Assembly (NCBI RefSeq): GCF_004341885.1
Contig: NZ_SLVX01000023.1
Coordinates: 1-64,000 of the forward strand
Reading direction: 5' to 3'
From: Shinella granuli
GTDB lineage: Bacteria > Pseudomonadota > Alphaproteobacteria > Rhizobiales > Rhizobiaceae
DNA: 64,000 nt
In this document: one piece after another, positions 53,468 through 63,736 of the stretch
Numbering within the stretch: the stretch's first letter is position 1
Layout of the letters: every line of letters begins with the position of its first letter
Notes under the pieces: model-generated
Told to the model about the DNA's origin: nothing
The model's input: the letters and a program-made list of their open reading frames with translations, nothing else
The model's database searches: none
Position numbers and translations under genes: made by a program

Positions 53468-54887
53468 ACCGCTTCTCATCAACGGCGAATGGCGCGCGCC
53501 CGCCGGCAACCGGTCGGCCGGCGTTCACAATCCGGCAACCGGCGAGGTGATCGCGCAACTGGCCTTGTGCGAACACGCCGATCTCGACGCGGCGCTGGAA
53601 GCGGCGCAGCAGGGTTTCGAAACCTGGCGCAGGACCACCGCCCTCGAACGCGCGAAGATCCTGCACAAGGCGGCCGCCCTTGTGCGAGAGCGCGCCGAAA
53701 CCATGGCGCAGCTCATGTCCCGGGAGCAGGGAAAGCCGATCGCCGAGGCGCGCGGCGAGGCGAATGCCGCCGCCGAGCACATCGAATGGCATGCCGAGGA
53801 GGGCCGGCGCGCCTATGGCCGCATCATCCCCGCGCGCGTGCCCGGCGCCCGCCAGGTCGTCCTGCGCGAGCCCGTAGGCCCGGTCGCCGCGTTCACCCCC
53901 TGGAACTTCCCGATCAACCAGCTCGTGCGCAAGGTCTCCGCCGCGCTCGCCAGCGGGTGCTCGATCATCGCCAAGCCGCCGGAGGAGGCGCCGTCCGCCT
54001 GTATCGCGCTTGCCCGCGCGTTCCAGGATGCCGGCCTGCCGCCGGGCGTGCTCGGCATCGTCTTCGGCCCGGCCGCCGAGGTTTCCGAGCACCTCATCGC
54101 CTCGCCGGTCGTCCGCAAGATCTCGTTCACCGGCTCCGTTCCGGTCGGCAAGAAGCTCGGGGCGATGGCCGCCGCCGGGGTCAAGCGCGCGACGATGGAG
54201 CTCGGCGGCCATGCGCCCTACATCGTCGCGAAGGACGCCGATGTCGAGGCCGCCGTCAAGCTCGGCCTGATGCTGAAATACCGCAATGCCGGCCAGGTCT
54301 GCGCCGCGCCCACTCGCTTCTACATCGAGGAAGACGTCTACGACGCGTTCCGGTCGGGCTTCGTGGCCGGCGCGCGCGCCATCAAGGTCGGCGACGGCCT
54401 GTCGGACGGCGTGCAGATGGGGCCGCTCACGCACGCCCGGCGGCTCGATGCGATGGCGCGCTTCGTGGACGACGCCGTCTCACATGGCGCCCGGCTGGAA
54501 TGCGGCGGCAAACGCATCGGCAACAGCGGCTATTTCTTCGAGCCGACGGTGCTCGGCGACGTGCCGGAAGACGCAGCGATCATGAATGACGAGCCGTTCG
54601 GCCCGCTCGCGGCGCTCGTGCCCGTCTCCGATATCGACGAGGCGATCCGGCGGTCCAACCGCCTGCCCTTCGGCCTCGCCGCCTTCGGCTTCACCCGCTC
54701 GCTCGCCACGGCCGACCGGTTTTCGACCGAGCTTGAAGCCGGCATGGTCTCGATCAACCATTTCGGCCTCGCGGCCGCGGAAACGCCGTTCGGCGGCCTC
54801 AAGGAGAGCGGCTACGGCAGCGAGGGCGGCAGCGAAACGCTCGATGCCTACCTGACGACGAAGTTCGTCAGCCATATCGGCCTGTGA
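53457..54887 (+). CDS. Aldehyde dehydrogenase (succinate-semialdehyde dehydrogenase-like)
   Basis: NAD(P)-dependent aldehyde dehydrogenase of 476 residues. TPWNFPIN, the catalytic glutamate in MELGGHAPYIV and catalytic cysteine in NAGQVCAAPTRF are intact. The layout resembles GabD-type enzymes, which would suit the last step of amine breakdown, but aldehyde made by the next gene's product is equally possible. Confidence 0.93.
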   Translation: MLDKPLLINGEWRAPAGNRSAGVHNPATGEVIAQLALCEHADLDAALEAAQQGFETWRRTTALERAKILHKAAALVRERAETMAQLMSREQGKPIAEARGEANAAAEHIEWHAEEGRRAYGRIIPARVPGARQVVLREPVGPVAAFTPWNFPINQLVRKVSAALASGCSIIAKPPEEAPSACIALARAFQDAGLPPGVLGIVFGPAAEVSEHLIASPVVRKISFTGSVPVGKKLGAMAAAGVKRATMELGGHAPYIVAKDADVEAAVKLGLMLKYRNAGQVCAAPTRFYIEEDVYDAFRSGFVAGARAIKVGDGLSDGVQMGPLTHARRLDAMARFVDDAVSHGARLECGGKRIGNSGYFFEPTVLGDVPEDAAIMNDEPFGPLAALVPVSDIDEAIRRSNRLPFGLAAFGFTRSLATADRFSTELEAGMVSINHFGLAAAETPFGGLKESGYGSEGGSETLDAYLTTKFVSHIGL

Positions 54888-54894
54888 GCGCCTG

Positions 54895-56478
54895 ATGAAA
54901 AGCTACGACTACATCATCGCCGGCGGCGGCTCGTCCGGCTGCGTTCTCGCAAACCGGCTCGTGACGGCAGGCAAGAGCGTCCTGCTTCTCGAAGCGGGGC
55001 CTGCCGACAACACGCCCTATATCCACATCCCCGCCACCTTCGTGAAGGTTCTCGGCACCCGGCGGACTTTTATGTACGCCACCGAGCCGGAACCAGGCGC
55101 CAACAACCGGGTCCTGCTCGTGCCGCAAGGCAGGACGCTCGGCGGCGGCTCGTCCGTCAACGCGATGATCTACATCCGCGGCCAGGCCGAGGACTATGAC
55201 ACCTGGCGCGACCTCGGCTGCGAGGGTTGGGGATACGAGGACGTGCTGCCGGTCTTCCGCCGTTCGGAGGACAACGAGGTTCTCGCCGACGACTATCACG
55301 GCACCGGCGGTCCCCTGAAGGTCTCCGAGCCCCGCTTCCGCCACCCGATCAGCGCGGCCTTCGTGCGGGCCGCGCAGCAGGTCGGCCTTGCCTATTCACA
55401 CGATTTCAACGGCGTCCGGCAGGACGGCGTCGGCTTCTACCAGACGACGACGACCAATGCCCGGCGCGGCTCCACGGCGGTGACCTACCTGAAGACGGTG
55501 CGCCGCTCCCCTCTCCTGGACATCAGCACGGAGAGCATCGCGACGAAGATCATCCTGGAGAACGGCGCGGCGGCCGGCCTTGCCTATCGTCGGCGGGACG
55601 GCAGCATTTATGAAGCAAGGGCGAAAGAGGAGGTCATCCTTTGCGCCGGGGCGCTCGCCACGCCGAAAATCCTGATGTTGTCCGGCATCGGCCCGGGCGA
55701 GATGCTCGCGCAGCATGGCATCCCGGTCGTCCGCGAGCTTCCCGGTGTCGGCGAGAATTTCCAGGACCACATCGCCGTCTCCGTCTACGGCATCACCGAT
55801 CGGCCGATCTCGCTGAAGGACCAGGACAAGGGCCTGAAGGCCATCGCAAACGGGCTTCGTTATCTGTTCGGGCGGTCCGGCCTCTTGTCGTCGAATGTCG
55901 TGGAAAGCGGCGGCTTCATCGACACGAGCGGCGGCGGGCGGCCCGACATCCAGATCCACGTCACGCCCACTCTTGTGGGCGATGCCACCCGCGGCCAGAT
56001 GGAGGGCCACGGCGTCTCGATCAATCCCTGCATCCTGCGCCCCGTCTCGCGCGGCAAGGTTTCGCTGCGCAGCAACCGGGTGGAGGATCCGATCCATTTC
56101 GTCGGCAACAACCTGGTCGCCCGGGAAGACGTCGACACCCTGGTGCGCGGCATCAGGCTCTCGCGCGAGATTCTCGCCGCTCCCGCCATGAAGGCCCTCG
56201 GCTTCCGGGAACTGGCCCCCGGGGACGACAAGTCGTCCGATGCGGACTTCGAGGCGCATGCGCGGGCCAATGCCAAGACCGTCTACCACCCGGCCGGCAC
56301 CTGCAGGATGGGCCGGGACCGGCTGTCGGTCGTCGACAACCGGCTGCGGGTGCAGGGTATCCCGCGCCTGCGCATCGCCGACGCCTCGATCATGCCCACC
56401 CTCGTGAGCGGCAACACGAACGCGCCCTGCATCATGATCGCGGAACGGTGCTCCGACTTCCTGCTGGGCCAGCAATGA
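54895..56478 (+). CDS. GMC family oxidoreductase (choline dehydrogenase-like), second copy
   Basis: FAD-dependent alcohol oxidising enzyme of 527 residues. It has YIIAGGGSSGCVLANRL, GGGSSVNAMIYIRG, and the C-terminal active-site pair HPAGTCRMG and SGNTNAPCIMIAERC. It follows the aldehyde dehydrogenase by 7 bases, so an alcohol-to-acid oxidation in two steps is likely, before CoA activation. Last gene of the operon. Confidence 0.93.
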   Translation: MKSYDYIIAGGGSSGCVLANRLVTAGKSVLLLEAGPADNTPYIHIPATFVKVLGTRRTFMYATEPEPGANNRVLLVPQGRTLGGGSSVNAMIYIRGQAEDYDTWRDLGCEGWGYEDVLPVFRRSEDNEVLADDYHGTGGPLKVSEPRFRHPISAAFVRAAQQVGLAYSHDFNGVRQDGVGFYQTTTTNARRGSTAVTYLKTVRRSPLLDISTESIATKIILENGAAAGLAYRRRDGSIYEARAKEEVILCAGALATPKILMLSGIGPGEMLAQHGIPVVRELPGVGENFQDHIAVSVYGITDRPISLKDQDKGLKAIANGLRYLFGRSGLLSSNVVESGGFIDTSGGGRPDIQIHVTPTLVGDATRGQMEGHGVSINPCILRPVSRGKVSLRSNRVEDPIHFVGNNLVAREDVDTLVRGIRLSREILAAPAMKALGFRELAPGDDKSSDADFEAHARANAKTVYHPAGTCRMGRDRLSVVDNRLRVQGIPRLRIADASIMPTLVSGNTNAPCIMIAERCSDFLLGQQ

Positions 56479-56511
56479 CCTGTGCTTGCATACCCATTTG
56501 AACTGTTGATG

Positions 56512-57624
56512 TTATCTGAGGAAATTCCGGAAATGGTTTAGTGAGAAGACGAACAGCGCCGCGCCGATAAGGAACATGGCGGCCAGTTGCGGCCACACCA
56601 CATCGAACCCGGCACCACGGAACAGCACGGCCTGCGCCAGCATCACGAAATGCGTGTTGGGCGCGGCGAGCATGATGAACTGGATGATATCAGGCATGCT
56701 TTCGCGCGGGGTGACGCCGCCCGACAGCAGTTGCAGCGGCATCAGCACCATCATCAGCAGGAGCCCGAATTGCGGCATCGAGCCGGCAATGGTGGCGAGG
56801 AAGATGCCGAGGCAGGTCATGGCGAAGATGTCGAGCGCGGCGCCGGCAAGGAACAGGAGCAGCGAACCGTTGACCGGCACGGCGAGCAGTCCCTCCACGA
56901 CGAAGACGAGGCAGAAGGCCGACGCCGCCAGCACGATGAGGCCCATCGACCAGACCTTGCTCACCATGATCTCGAAGGCCGTCACCGGCATCACCAGGAG
57001 GTGCTCGATGGTGCCGTGCTCGCGCTCGCGGATGAGCGCGGCGCCGGTGAGGACGATCGACAGCATGGTGATCGAGGTGATGACGTCGCTGATCGCGCCG
57101 AACCATCCCTTGTTCAATTCCGGATTGAACCGGGCGCGCAGGTCGAGGGTGACGGGCAGGACGGCCTCGGACCGATGGCCGGCGAGGAATTCGCTGATCT
57201 CGCCCGATACGATCGACTGCACGTAGCCCCCGCCGGTGAAGGCCTGCGACATGCGTGTCGCGTCTATGTTGAGCTGGAGGGCCGGCGCGCGGCCGGCGAG
57301 GAGATCGCGCTGGAAGTTCGGCGGGATGTCGAGCGCGAACGTGTCGAGGCCGGCATTCATGCGGCTGTCCATCTCCTGCTGGGAAATGAGCGCCGGGGCG
57401 AGGAAATAGGGCGGATAGAAGGCGCCGGCGATGCGCGTCGACACGGCCGATCGGTCCTCGTCGACGATGGCGATCGGCGCCCGGTTGAGCGTTTCCGGCA
57501 TCGCCTTCGACGCCGTGTAGATCGCGGCCGTGAAGGCGTAGACGATCAGCACCAGAAGCATCGGATCGCGCAACAGGCCGCGCAGTTCCTTGATGCCGAG
57601 ATGGAGGACGTTCGCCGCCCGCAT
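56512..57624 (-). CDS. ABC-2 type transporter permease (YhhJ/YbhR-like)
   Basis: Membrane protein of 370 residues with an N-terminal helix, a large periplasmic domain (about 45-175) containing IAIVDEDRSAVSTRI, and five C-terminal helices with IREREHGTIEHLLVMPVTAFEI, the conserved ABC-2 loop. It shares one base with the fused ATPase/permease gene before it (TGATG). The gene order equals the E. coli yhiI-rbbA-yhhJ operon. Confidence 0.92.
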   Translation of the reverse strand: MRAANVLHLGIKELRGLLRDPMLLVLIVYAFTAAIYTASKAMPETLNRAPIAIVDEDRSAVSTRIAGAFYPPYFLAPALISQQEMDSRMNAGLDTFALDIPPNFQRDLLAGRAPALQLNIDATRMSQAFTGGGYVQSIVSGEISEFLAGHRSEAVLPVTLDLRARFNPELNKGWFGAISDVITSITMLSIVLTGAALIREREHGTIEHLLVMPVTAFEIMVSKVWSMGLIVLAASAFCLVFVVEGLLAVPVNGSLLLFLAGAALDIFAMTCLGIFLATIAGSMPQFGLLLMMVLMPLQLLSGGVTPRESMPDIIQFIMLAAPNTHFVMLAQAVLFRGAGFDVVWPQLAAMFLIGAALFVFSLNHFRNFLR

Positions 57625-60356
57625 CAGCGTGCCTGCTTTCTGAGGAACGCCGCGCCGAGGCCGATGAGGACCGGAATGGCGATCAGCAGCGGCACGAAGG
57701 CGCCCGACAGCTCCGCAAAACCGAGCGCCTTGGAGAAGGTGCCGCGCGCGATGGTGACGAAATAGGTCGTCGGGTAGATATGGCCGATGAAGGCCCCGAA
57801 GCCCTGGAGCGAGGAGACGGGATCGATGAGGCCGGAATATTGCGCGGCCGGGATCATGGTGACGAGCGCGGTGCCGAAGATCGCCGCGATCTGGCTGTTC
57901 AGGAAGGTGGAAAGGACGAGCCCCATGGCGGTTGCCACGATGACATAGAGGAACGCCGCTGCCGCAAGGGTCGCGAAGCTGCCGGTGAAGGGCACGGCGA
58001 ACACGACGACGGCGAAGGCCGCCAGCAGCAGGAAATTCAGCATCGCCACGGCCACATAGGGGATCTGCTTGCCGATGAGGAATTCCAGCCGCGTCACCGG
58101 CGTGACGTAGAAATTGACGATCGAGCCCAGTTCCTTCTCGCGCACCACGCTCAGCACCGCCAGCATGGACGGGATCATCAACAGCAGCATCGGGATGACG
58201 GCCGGCGCCATGGCATCGAGGCTGCGCACATCCGGATTGTAGCGATAGCGGACCTCGAACCGGAAATCGCCTTGCGCGGCATCCTTGCCGTAGATCTCGC
58301 GCGCCTTCTGCGCCAGCCAGGTCATGTGCATGCCTTCGACATAGCCGCGAACGGTCTCGGCCCGCGCCGGCATCGCGCCGTCGATCCAGGCGCCGATGGC
58401 GACGGTGCGGCCGCGCGCCAGGTCACGCCCGAAGCCCGGCGGGATTTCCAGCGCAAGACTGATCTCGCCGCTTTCCATGCGCCGGTCCATGTCGGCATAG
58501 CCGGTGAGCGGCGGCCTTTCGGTGAAGAAGCGCGAGCCCGACAGCTGGAGCCCGTAATCCCGGCTGATGGCGGTGTCGTCGTGGTCGAGGATGGCGAAGG
58601 ACAGGTTCTCGACATCCATGTTGATGCCGTAGCCGATCACGAACATCAGGATCAGGCTGCCGATCGTGGCGAGCGTCGCCCGGATCGGGTCGCGCACGAG
58701 TTCGAGCGTTTCGCGCCGCGTATAGGCGAACATGCGGCGGACGTCGAAAAGGCGGGACCGGGCGCGCGGGGTTTCGTCGCGCGAGGGCGGTGCCGCCGGT
58801 GCGGAGACGGTGACCGCCTGTGCCGCCGTGGCGTCCTCCAGATAGCCGACGAAGGCCGCCTCCAGCGTATCAGCGGAGCGACTGGCGACGATGGCCGCCG
58901 GGGTATCGCTGACGAGAACCTTCCCGGCATGCATCAGCGAAATGCGGTCGCAGCGCTCGGCCTCGTTCATGAAATGGGTCGACACGAAGATCGTGACGCC
59001 CTGGCGCCGCGACAGGTCGGCGAGGATGCGCCAGAAGCCGTCGCGCGCGACGGGATCGACGCCGGACGTGGGCTCGTCGAGGATCAGGATATCGGGCGCA
59101 TGGATGGTCGCGACCGCCAGCGACAGCCGCTGGCGGATGCCGAGCGGCAGGGCGCCGGGCAGCGCGTCCATGTGGCCGGCAAGCTCGAATTGTCCGGCCG
59201 TCTCCCCGACCCGCGCCGGGATCGTTTCCGCGGGAAGGCCGAAAAGGCGGGCGTGCAGTTCGAGATTTTGGCGGACCGTGAGTTCCGAATAGAGGGAGAA
59301 GCCCTGCGACATGTAGCCGACGCGCCGCCGGATCGTGAGGTCGCGCGGATCGATATCCCGGCCGAACAGTCTCGCCCGGCCGCCGCTCGCCTCCAGAAGG
59401 CCGGTCAGCATCTTCATGGTGGTCGTCTTGCCGCAGCCGTTCGAGCCGAGGAAGCCGAAAATCTCGCCGCGCGCGATGCGGAAGCTCACATCGTCGACGG
59501 CCGTGAAATCGCCGAACCGCATGCTCAGGTGCTCCGCCTCGATGGCGGTCTCCTCGCCGCCGCCGGCCGGGCGCGGCGGGATGACGACCTTCCGATAGCC
59601 GTCGCGCTTTGCGGCGGGCAGGAGGGCGATGAAGGCGGCGTCGAGGTCGGTGGTGCCCGTGCGCCGGAGAAGCTCGGCCGGCGGGCCGCAGGCGAGGATC
59701 CGCCCGCCATCCATGGCCACCAGCCAGTCGAAGCGCGCCGCCTCCTCCATATAGGCGGTGGCGACGATCACGCTCATGCCCTCGCGGCTCAAGCGGATCC
59801 GTTCGATCAACTGCCAGAACTGCCGGCGCGCCAGCGGATCAACGCCGGTCGTCGGCTCGTCGAGGATCAGGAGGTCCGGGTCGTGGATCAGGGCGCAGCA
59901 GAGGCCGAGCTTCTGCTTCATGCCGCCCGAGAGTTTTCCGGCGGGGCGCTCCGCGAAAGGGGCGAGCCCGGTATCGTCCAGAAGCTCGGCGATGCGGCGC
60001 TCCCGCTCCTGCCGGCCGTGACCGAAAAGCCGGCCGAAGAAGTCGATATTGTCGAACACGGAAAGGGTCGGATAGAGGTTGCGCCCGAGACCCTGCGGCA
60101 TGTAGGCGATGCGCGGATAGACGCCGTGCCGGTGCGCGGCGCGCGCCATGTCGCCACCGAGAACCTCGATGCGGCCCTGCTGGATCGCCCGCGCGCCCGC
60201 AATCAACGAGAGCAGGCTGGACTTGCCCACGCCGTCCGGCCCGATCAGGCCCACCATGCAGCCGGCCGGAATGTCCAGCGTCACGGCGTCGAGCGCCCGC
60301 GTCCTGCCGTAGGAAAGGCCGACATTCTCCAGCCGGGCCACCGGGGACCCGCTCAT
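57624..60356 (-). CDS. RbbA-like fused ABC protein: two ATPase domains plus ABC-2 permease
   Basis: Protein of 910 residues. ABC domain 1 (about 5-235) has Walker [10 protein letters not shown], signature [11 protein letters not shown] and Walker [16 protein letters not shown] domain 2 (about 260-480) has GSNGCGKTT, a degenerate signature [10 protein letters not shown] and [12 protein letters not shown]. The C-terminal half (about 530-905) is an ABC-2 permease with a periplasmic domain and the loop [23 protein letters not shown]. coli RbbA was linked to ribosomes, but with the HlyD-like and permease neighbours an exporter role is more direct. The ATG at 60356 overlaps the HlyD-like stop by four bases. 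Confidence 0.92.
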   Translation of the reverse strand: MSGSPVARLENVGLSYGRTRALDAVTLDIPAGCMVGLIGPDGVGKSSLLSLIAGARAIQQGRIEVLGGDMARAAHRHGVYPRIAYMPQGLGRNLYPTLSVFDNIDFFGRLFGHGRQERERRIAELLDDTGLAPFAERPAGKLSGGMKQKLGLCCALIHDPDLLILDEPTTGVDPLARRQFWQLIERIRLSREGMSVIVATAYMEEAARFDWLVAMDGGRILACGPPAELLRRTGTTDLDAAFIALLPAAKRDGYRKVVIPPRPAGGGEETAIEAEHLSMRFGDFTAVDDVSFRIARGEIFGFLGSNGCGKTTTMKMLTGLLEASGGRARLFGRDIDPRDLTIRRRVGYMSQGFSLYSELTVRQNLELHARLFGLPAETIPARVGETAGQFELAGHMDALPGALPLGIRQRLSLAVATIHAPDILILDEPTSGVDPVARDGFWRILADLSRRQGVTIFVSTHFMNEAERCDRISLMHAGKVLVSDTPAAIVASRSADTLEAAFVGYLEDATAAQAVTVSAPAAPPSRDETPRARSRLFDVRRMFAYTRRETLELVRDPIRATLATIGSLILMFVIGYGINMDVENLSFAILDHDDTAISRDYGLQLSGSRFFTERPPLTGYADMDRRMESGEISLALEIPPGFGRDLARGRTVAIGAWIDGAMPARAETVRGYVEGMHMTWLAQKAREIYGKDAAQGDFRFEVRYRYNPDVRSLDAMAPAVIPMLLLMIPSMLAVLSVVREKELGSIVNFYVTPVTRLEFLIGKQIPYVAVAMLNFLLLAAFAVVVFAVPFTGSFATLAAAAFLYVIVATAMGLVLSTFLNSQIAAIFGTALVTMIPAAQYSGLIDPVSSLQGFGAFIGHIYPTTYFVTIARGTFSKALGFAELSGAFVPLLIAIPVLIGLGAAFLRKQAR

Positions 60357-61423
60357 TGCAGCAGGCTTTTCTGGAGGGCGGCGGGCCATTCGGCCTCGGG
60401 GTCGATGCGGATATAGGCGACGCCGGGAAGCCCGGTCTTCACCTGCTGGATGTATTTGCGCAGCAGCTCCGGCGCGATCTTCGCCTTGATCCGGAACATC
60501 AGCTTCTGGCGCTCCTCCTCGGTCTCGACCGTCTTCGGCGTGAACTGCGCCACATCCGCGACGAAGGTCGCCCGGGCCGGGATGACATATTGCGGCGCGG
60601 CGTCGAGGACGAGCCGGACCTCCGTGCCGATCGCGACGCGGCCGGCCTCCGCCGTCGGCAGGAAGAACGTCATGGAGACATCGCCGAGATCGACGAGGTT
60701 GAGCACCCGGCCGCCGCTGCCCAGCACCTCGCCCGGCTGGGCGACGCGATACTGCACGCGCCCGTCGCGCGGCGCGCGCAGCGTCCCGTCGTCGATTTCC
60801 GTGTCGATGGCCTCGATCGCCGCGCGCGCCGCATCGACGGCGGCTTCCGCATCCACGACCAGCGCCTTCGCCGCGTTGATCGCCGCATCGCTTGCCGCAA
60901 GCTGCGCCTCGGCGGCGGCGACCGCGGCGGCGGCGCTGCGCTCGGCCGCGCGGCCGTTGTCGAGGATCTGCTGCGAGATCGTGCTGCTGGCGGCAAGCTG
61001 TTCCGAGCGCGCCAGCGTGCGCTGCGCCACGTCGTGCTCGGCCTCGCGCTGCGTCACCACGGCGGCGGCGGCCGTCCTTTCGGCCTCCCGCTGGACGATC
61101 AGCGTCCTGGCGGTGTCCACGCCGATCGACGCGCGCTGCAACTGCGCCTCCGCCTGCCGGCGCCGGGCCTGCATCTCCGACATATCCATGCGGGCAAGGA
61201 CGTCGCCCGCCTTCACCAGATCGCCTTCGTCGACGAGGATGTCCCTGATCCGCCCCGGCGACTTCGCCGAGATATCGATCTCGACGGCCTCGATGCGCCC
61301 GTTGCCGCGCGCCAGGCCTTGCGGCAACGCGCCGTTGCGGGATTGCTGCCAGGCATAATATCCACCGGCGGCAAGGACCGCGAGCAGGATGGCGCCGAGC
61401 CGGAAGCCGCCGCCGGCCTTCAT
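60353..61423 (-). CDS. HlyD-family periplasmic adaptor (YhiI-like)
   Basis: Membrane-fusion protein of 356 residues. A single N-terminal anchor ([17 protein letters not shown]) is followed by biotinyl-lipoyl-like halves ([20 protein letters not shown] and [20 protein letters not shown]) around an Ala/Glu-rich coiled coil (about 95-205), then a beta-barrel domain. It should link the ABC-2 permeases to the periplasm or outer membrane. The start at 61423 matches family length but has no clear ribosome site; a TTG at 61588 would add 55 unusual residues. Confidence 0.87.
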   Translation of the reverse strand: MKAGGGFRLGAILLAVLAAGGYYAWQQSRNGALPQGLARGNGRIEAVEIDISAKSPGRIRDILVDEGDLVKAGDVLARMDMSEMQARRRQAEAQLQRASIGVDTARTLIVQREAERTAAAAVVTQREAEHDVAQRTLARSEQLAASSTISQQILDNGRAAERSAAAAVAAAEAQLAASDAAINAAKALVVDAEAAVDAARAAIEAIDTEIDDGTLRAPRDGRVQYRVAQPGEVLGSGGRVLNLVDLGDVSMTFFLPTAEAGRVAIGTEVRLVLDAAPQYVIPARATFVADVAQFTPKTVETEEERQKLMFRIKAKIAPELLRKYIQQVKTGLPGVAYIRIDPEAEWPAALQKSLLQ

Positions 61424-61618
61424 GGCGAGACCGGACGGTTCGCGGCCCGCAACGCCGGGTTCCCGTCGCCGCTGCTCTCTCGTGATGCTGTCATGGCTCC
61501 TTGCTCCGCTATCCTGCGATCCTTCCGAAATCAAAACCAGAACCCGGCCGCGGCGGCCTTGATCCGCGTCAATGCAGCGGGAGATCAAGGGGCGTTTCGC
61601 ATGGCGGGATCGCGCAGG

Positions 61619-63484
61619 TCAGGAACGCGATGAAGAAATCCCTGCGCGATCCGTGGCCGGCGGATTGACCCGTCGTTGCGACGTCTCTTCCCGGCGCCGG
61701 AGCGGCGGGAAATCGTCCGGCGTGATGGTCTCGCGCTCAAGCAACAGGCGGGCGCCGGCCTTGAGGTCGTCGATGCGGGAGCGCAGGAGATCCCTTGCCG
61801 CCGCGTCGGCCTCGTCGAGAATCTCGCGCACCGCAAGATCGACTTCCCGTGCGGTCGCTTCGGAATAGTCCCGGGGATGGAGGCGGGCGCCGTCGCCCAG
61901 CCATTGCTGCTTTTCCTCCTCCAGCACGGCCGGGCCGACGGAAGCGCTCATGCCGAAGCGGGTGACGCTCTGGCGGGCGACATCGGTCGCCTTGGCGAGA
62001 TCGTCGGCAGCGCCCGTCGAGACCTCGCCGTAGATGACCTCCTCGGCCGCGCGCCCGGCCAGCAGCACGATCATCCGCTCCTTCAATTCGCTGGCAGTGA
62101 TCAGGAAACGGTCGTCGGTCGGCCGCTGCAAGGTGTAGCCGAGCGCGCCGATCGAGCGCGGAATGATCGAGACCTTGTGGACGGGATCGGTCTTCGCCAG
62201 CGACGCGGCGGCGAGCGCGTGGCCCATTTCGTGATAGGCGACGCGTTCCCGCTCCAGCGGGCCGAGCAACCGGCCCCGCCGCTCGGCGCCGGCGACGATG
62301 CGCTCCACCGCTTCGGTAAAATCCGCCATGGTCACCTGATCGGCATTGCGGCGGGTGGCAAAGATCGCCGCCTCGTTGACGAGATTGGCAAGGTCAGCGC
62401 CGGTGAAGCCGGGGGTGATCCCGGCAATGTCGCCGATATCCAGTCCCGGCGCAGTCCTCACCGCCTTCATGTGAACCTTGAGGATGGCTTCGCGCCCCTT
62501 GCGGTCGGGCCGGTCGAGCACGACCTGGCGGTCGAAGCGGCCGGCGCGGGTGAGCGCGGGATCGAGTATTTCCGGCCGGTTGGTCGCCGCCAGCAGAACG
62601 ATGCCGACGCGCGGATCGAAACCGTCGAGTTCGGAAAGCAGCTGGTTGAGCGTCTGCTCCTTCTCGTCGCCGCCGCCATAGCCGCTGAACGGCGTGCGCG
62701 CCCGGCCGAGCGCATCGAGTTCGTCGATGAAGATGATGCAGGGAGCCGCCTTGCGCGCCTGCTCGAAGAGATCGCGCACCCGGGCGGCCCCGACGCCGAC
62801 GAACATCTCGACGAACTCGGACCCGGAGATCGAGAAGAACGGCACGCCGGCCTCGCCCGCCACCGCGCGCGCCATCAGGGTCTTGCCGGTCCCCGGCGGG
62901 CCGACCAGCAGGATGCCCTTCGGAATCCGAGCGCCGAGACGCCCGTATTTCTCCTTGTCCTTCAGGAAGGACACGATCTCCATCAGTTCGAGCTTGGCCT
63001 CGTCGACCCCGGCGACGTCCTCGAAGCTCACCCCGGTCTCCCGTTCGAGATAGACCTTCGCCTTGGACTTGCCGATGTTGATGAGGCCGCCCATGCCCTG
63101 CCGCTCGGCGAAACCGCGGAACAGGAACATCCAGATGCCGAAGAAGAGCAGCATCGGCACAATCCAGGAAAGGATCGTGGCGAGCCAATTGCTGTCGGTG
63201 CCGCCTGTCACCTGGACTCCCGCCCTTTCGAAGGCGGCGGCCGCATCCGGCTCGACGCGGGCGGAAACGAACAGGCTCCGGCCGTCCTGCGGTTCCTTGA
63301 ACCGGCCCTGGATCGTCGTCTCGGTGATCGTAACCGACGCCACCTTGCCCTGGTCCACCATCCGCATCAGCTCGGTATGGGAAAGCGGGGCGACGTCGCG
63401 CCAGGCCAGCCACATCTGGAACGCGCCGAACAGAACGAGCGCCAGAAGGAAGTAACCGATGTTGAACGTGTGTTTCCGGTCCAT
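61619..63484 (-). CDS. FtsH-family ATP-dependent zinc metalloprotease (likely paralogue)
   Basis: Membrane-bound AAA protease of 621 residues. Two N-terminal helices ([38 protein letters not shown]) flank a periplasmic domain. The AAA domain has [19 protein letters not shown] and the second region of homology [20 protein letters not shown]. The zinc site is HEMGH with the distal aspartate in [12 protein letters not shown]. Placement before an export operon, and not beside the usual tilS/glmM neighbours, suggests it is not the housekeeping copy. An in-frame start 15 codons upstream (63529) is less likely. Confidence 0.93.
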   Translation of the reverse strand: MDRKHTFNIGYFLLALVLFGAFQMWLAWRDVAPLSHTELMRMVDQGKVASVTITETTIQGRFKEPQDGRSLFVSARVEPDAAAAFERAGVQVTGGTDSNWLATILSWIVPMLLFFGIWMFLFRGFAERQGMGGLINIGKSKAKVYLERETGVSFEDVAGVDEAKLELMEIVSFLKDKEKYGRLGARIPKGILLVGPPGTGKTLMARAVAGEAGVPFFSISGSEFVEMFVGVGAARVRDLFEQARKAAPCIIFIDELDALGRARTPFSGYGGGDEKEQTLNQLLSELDGFDPRVGIVLLAATNRPEILDPALTRAGRFDRQVVLDRPDRKGREAILKVHMKAVRTAPGLDIGDIAGITPGFTGADLANLVNEAAIFATRRNADQVTMADFTEAVERIVAGAERRGRLLGPLERERVAYHEMGHALAAASLAKTDPVHKVSIIPRSIGALGYTLQRPTDDRFLITASELKERMIVLLAGRAAEEVIYGEVSTGAADDLAKATDVARQSVTRFGMSASVGPAVLEEEKQQWLGDGARLHPRDYSEATAREVDLAVREILDEADAAARDLLRSRIDDLKAGARLLLERETITPDDFPPLRRREETSQRRVNPPATDRAGISSSRS

Positions 63485-63736
63485 GTCCGTCCCCAAGGGC
63501 CCAAAATCGCCTGCCCTGCTTTCTTTCACGTCCCGACGGCCGTATCCTTGACGTCAATCAAACGGGCTCCTCCGACGACGCCCATTCGTGCCGATGGGAA
63601 ACCATGCCGGCGTGCGATCTGCCAACGCTGCACGGGCGCTTCCTGCAAGCGATCCTTTCACGCCGTTTCGAGAACGGGGCGGGCTACGCACTGGCGCTCG
63701 TCGCGGTCGCGGCGGTGTTCGTTCTGTTCATTCCCC
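63485..63736. other. 252-base spacer between ftsH-like and araC-like genes
   Basis: It would contain the promoter of the FtsH-HlyD-ABC operon on the minus strand. No clear -10/-35 pair, terminator or reliable gene is seen. A short plus-strand frame with one hydrophobic segment starts at 63604 but is not convincing. Confidence 0.4.

Noticed and set aside
57780-60416. Plus-strand open frame of 878 codons opposite the RbbA-like gene
   Set aside because: Composition is that of an antisense shadow (His/Arg/Glu-rich, no domains), and the opposite strand encodes complete ABC motifs.
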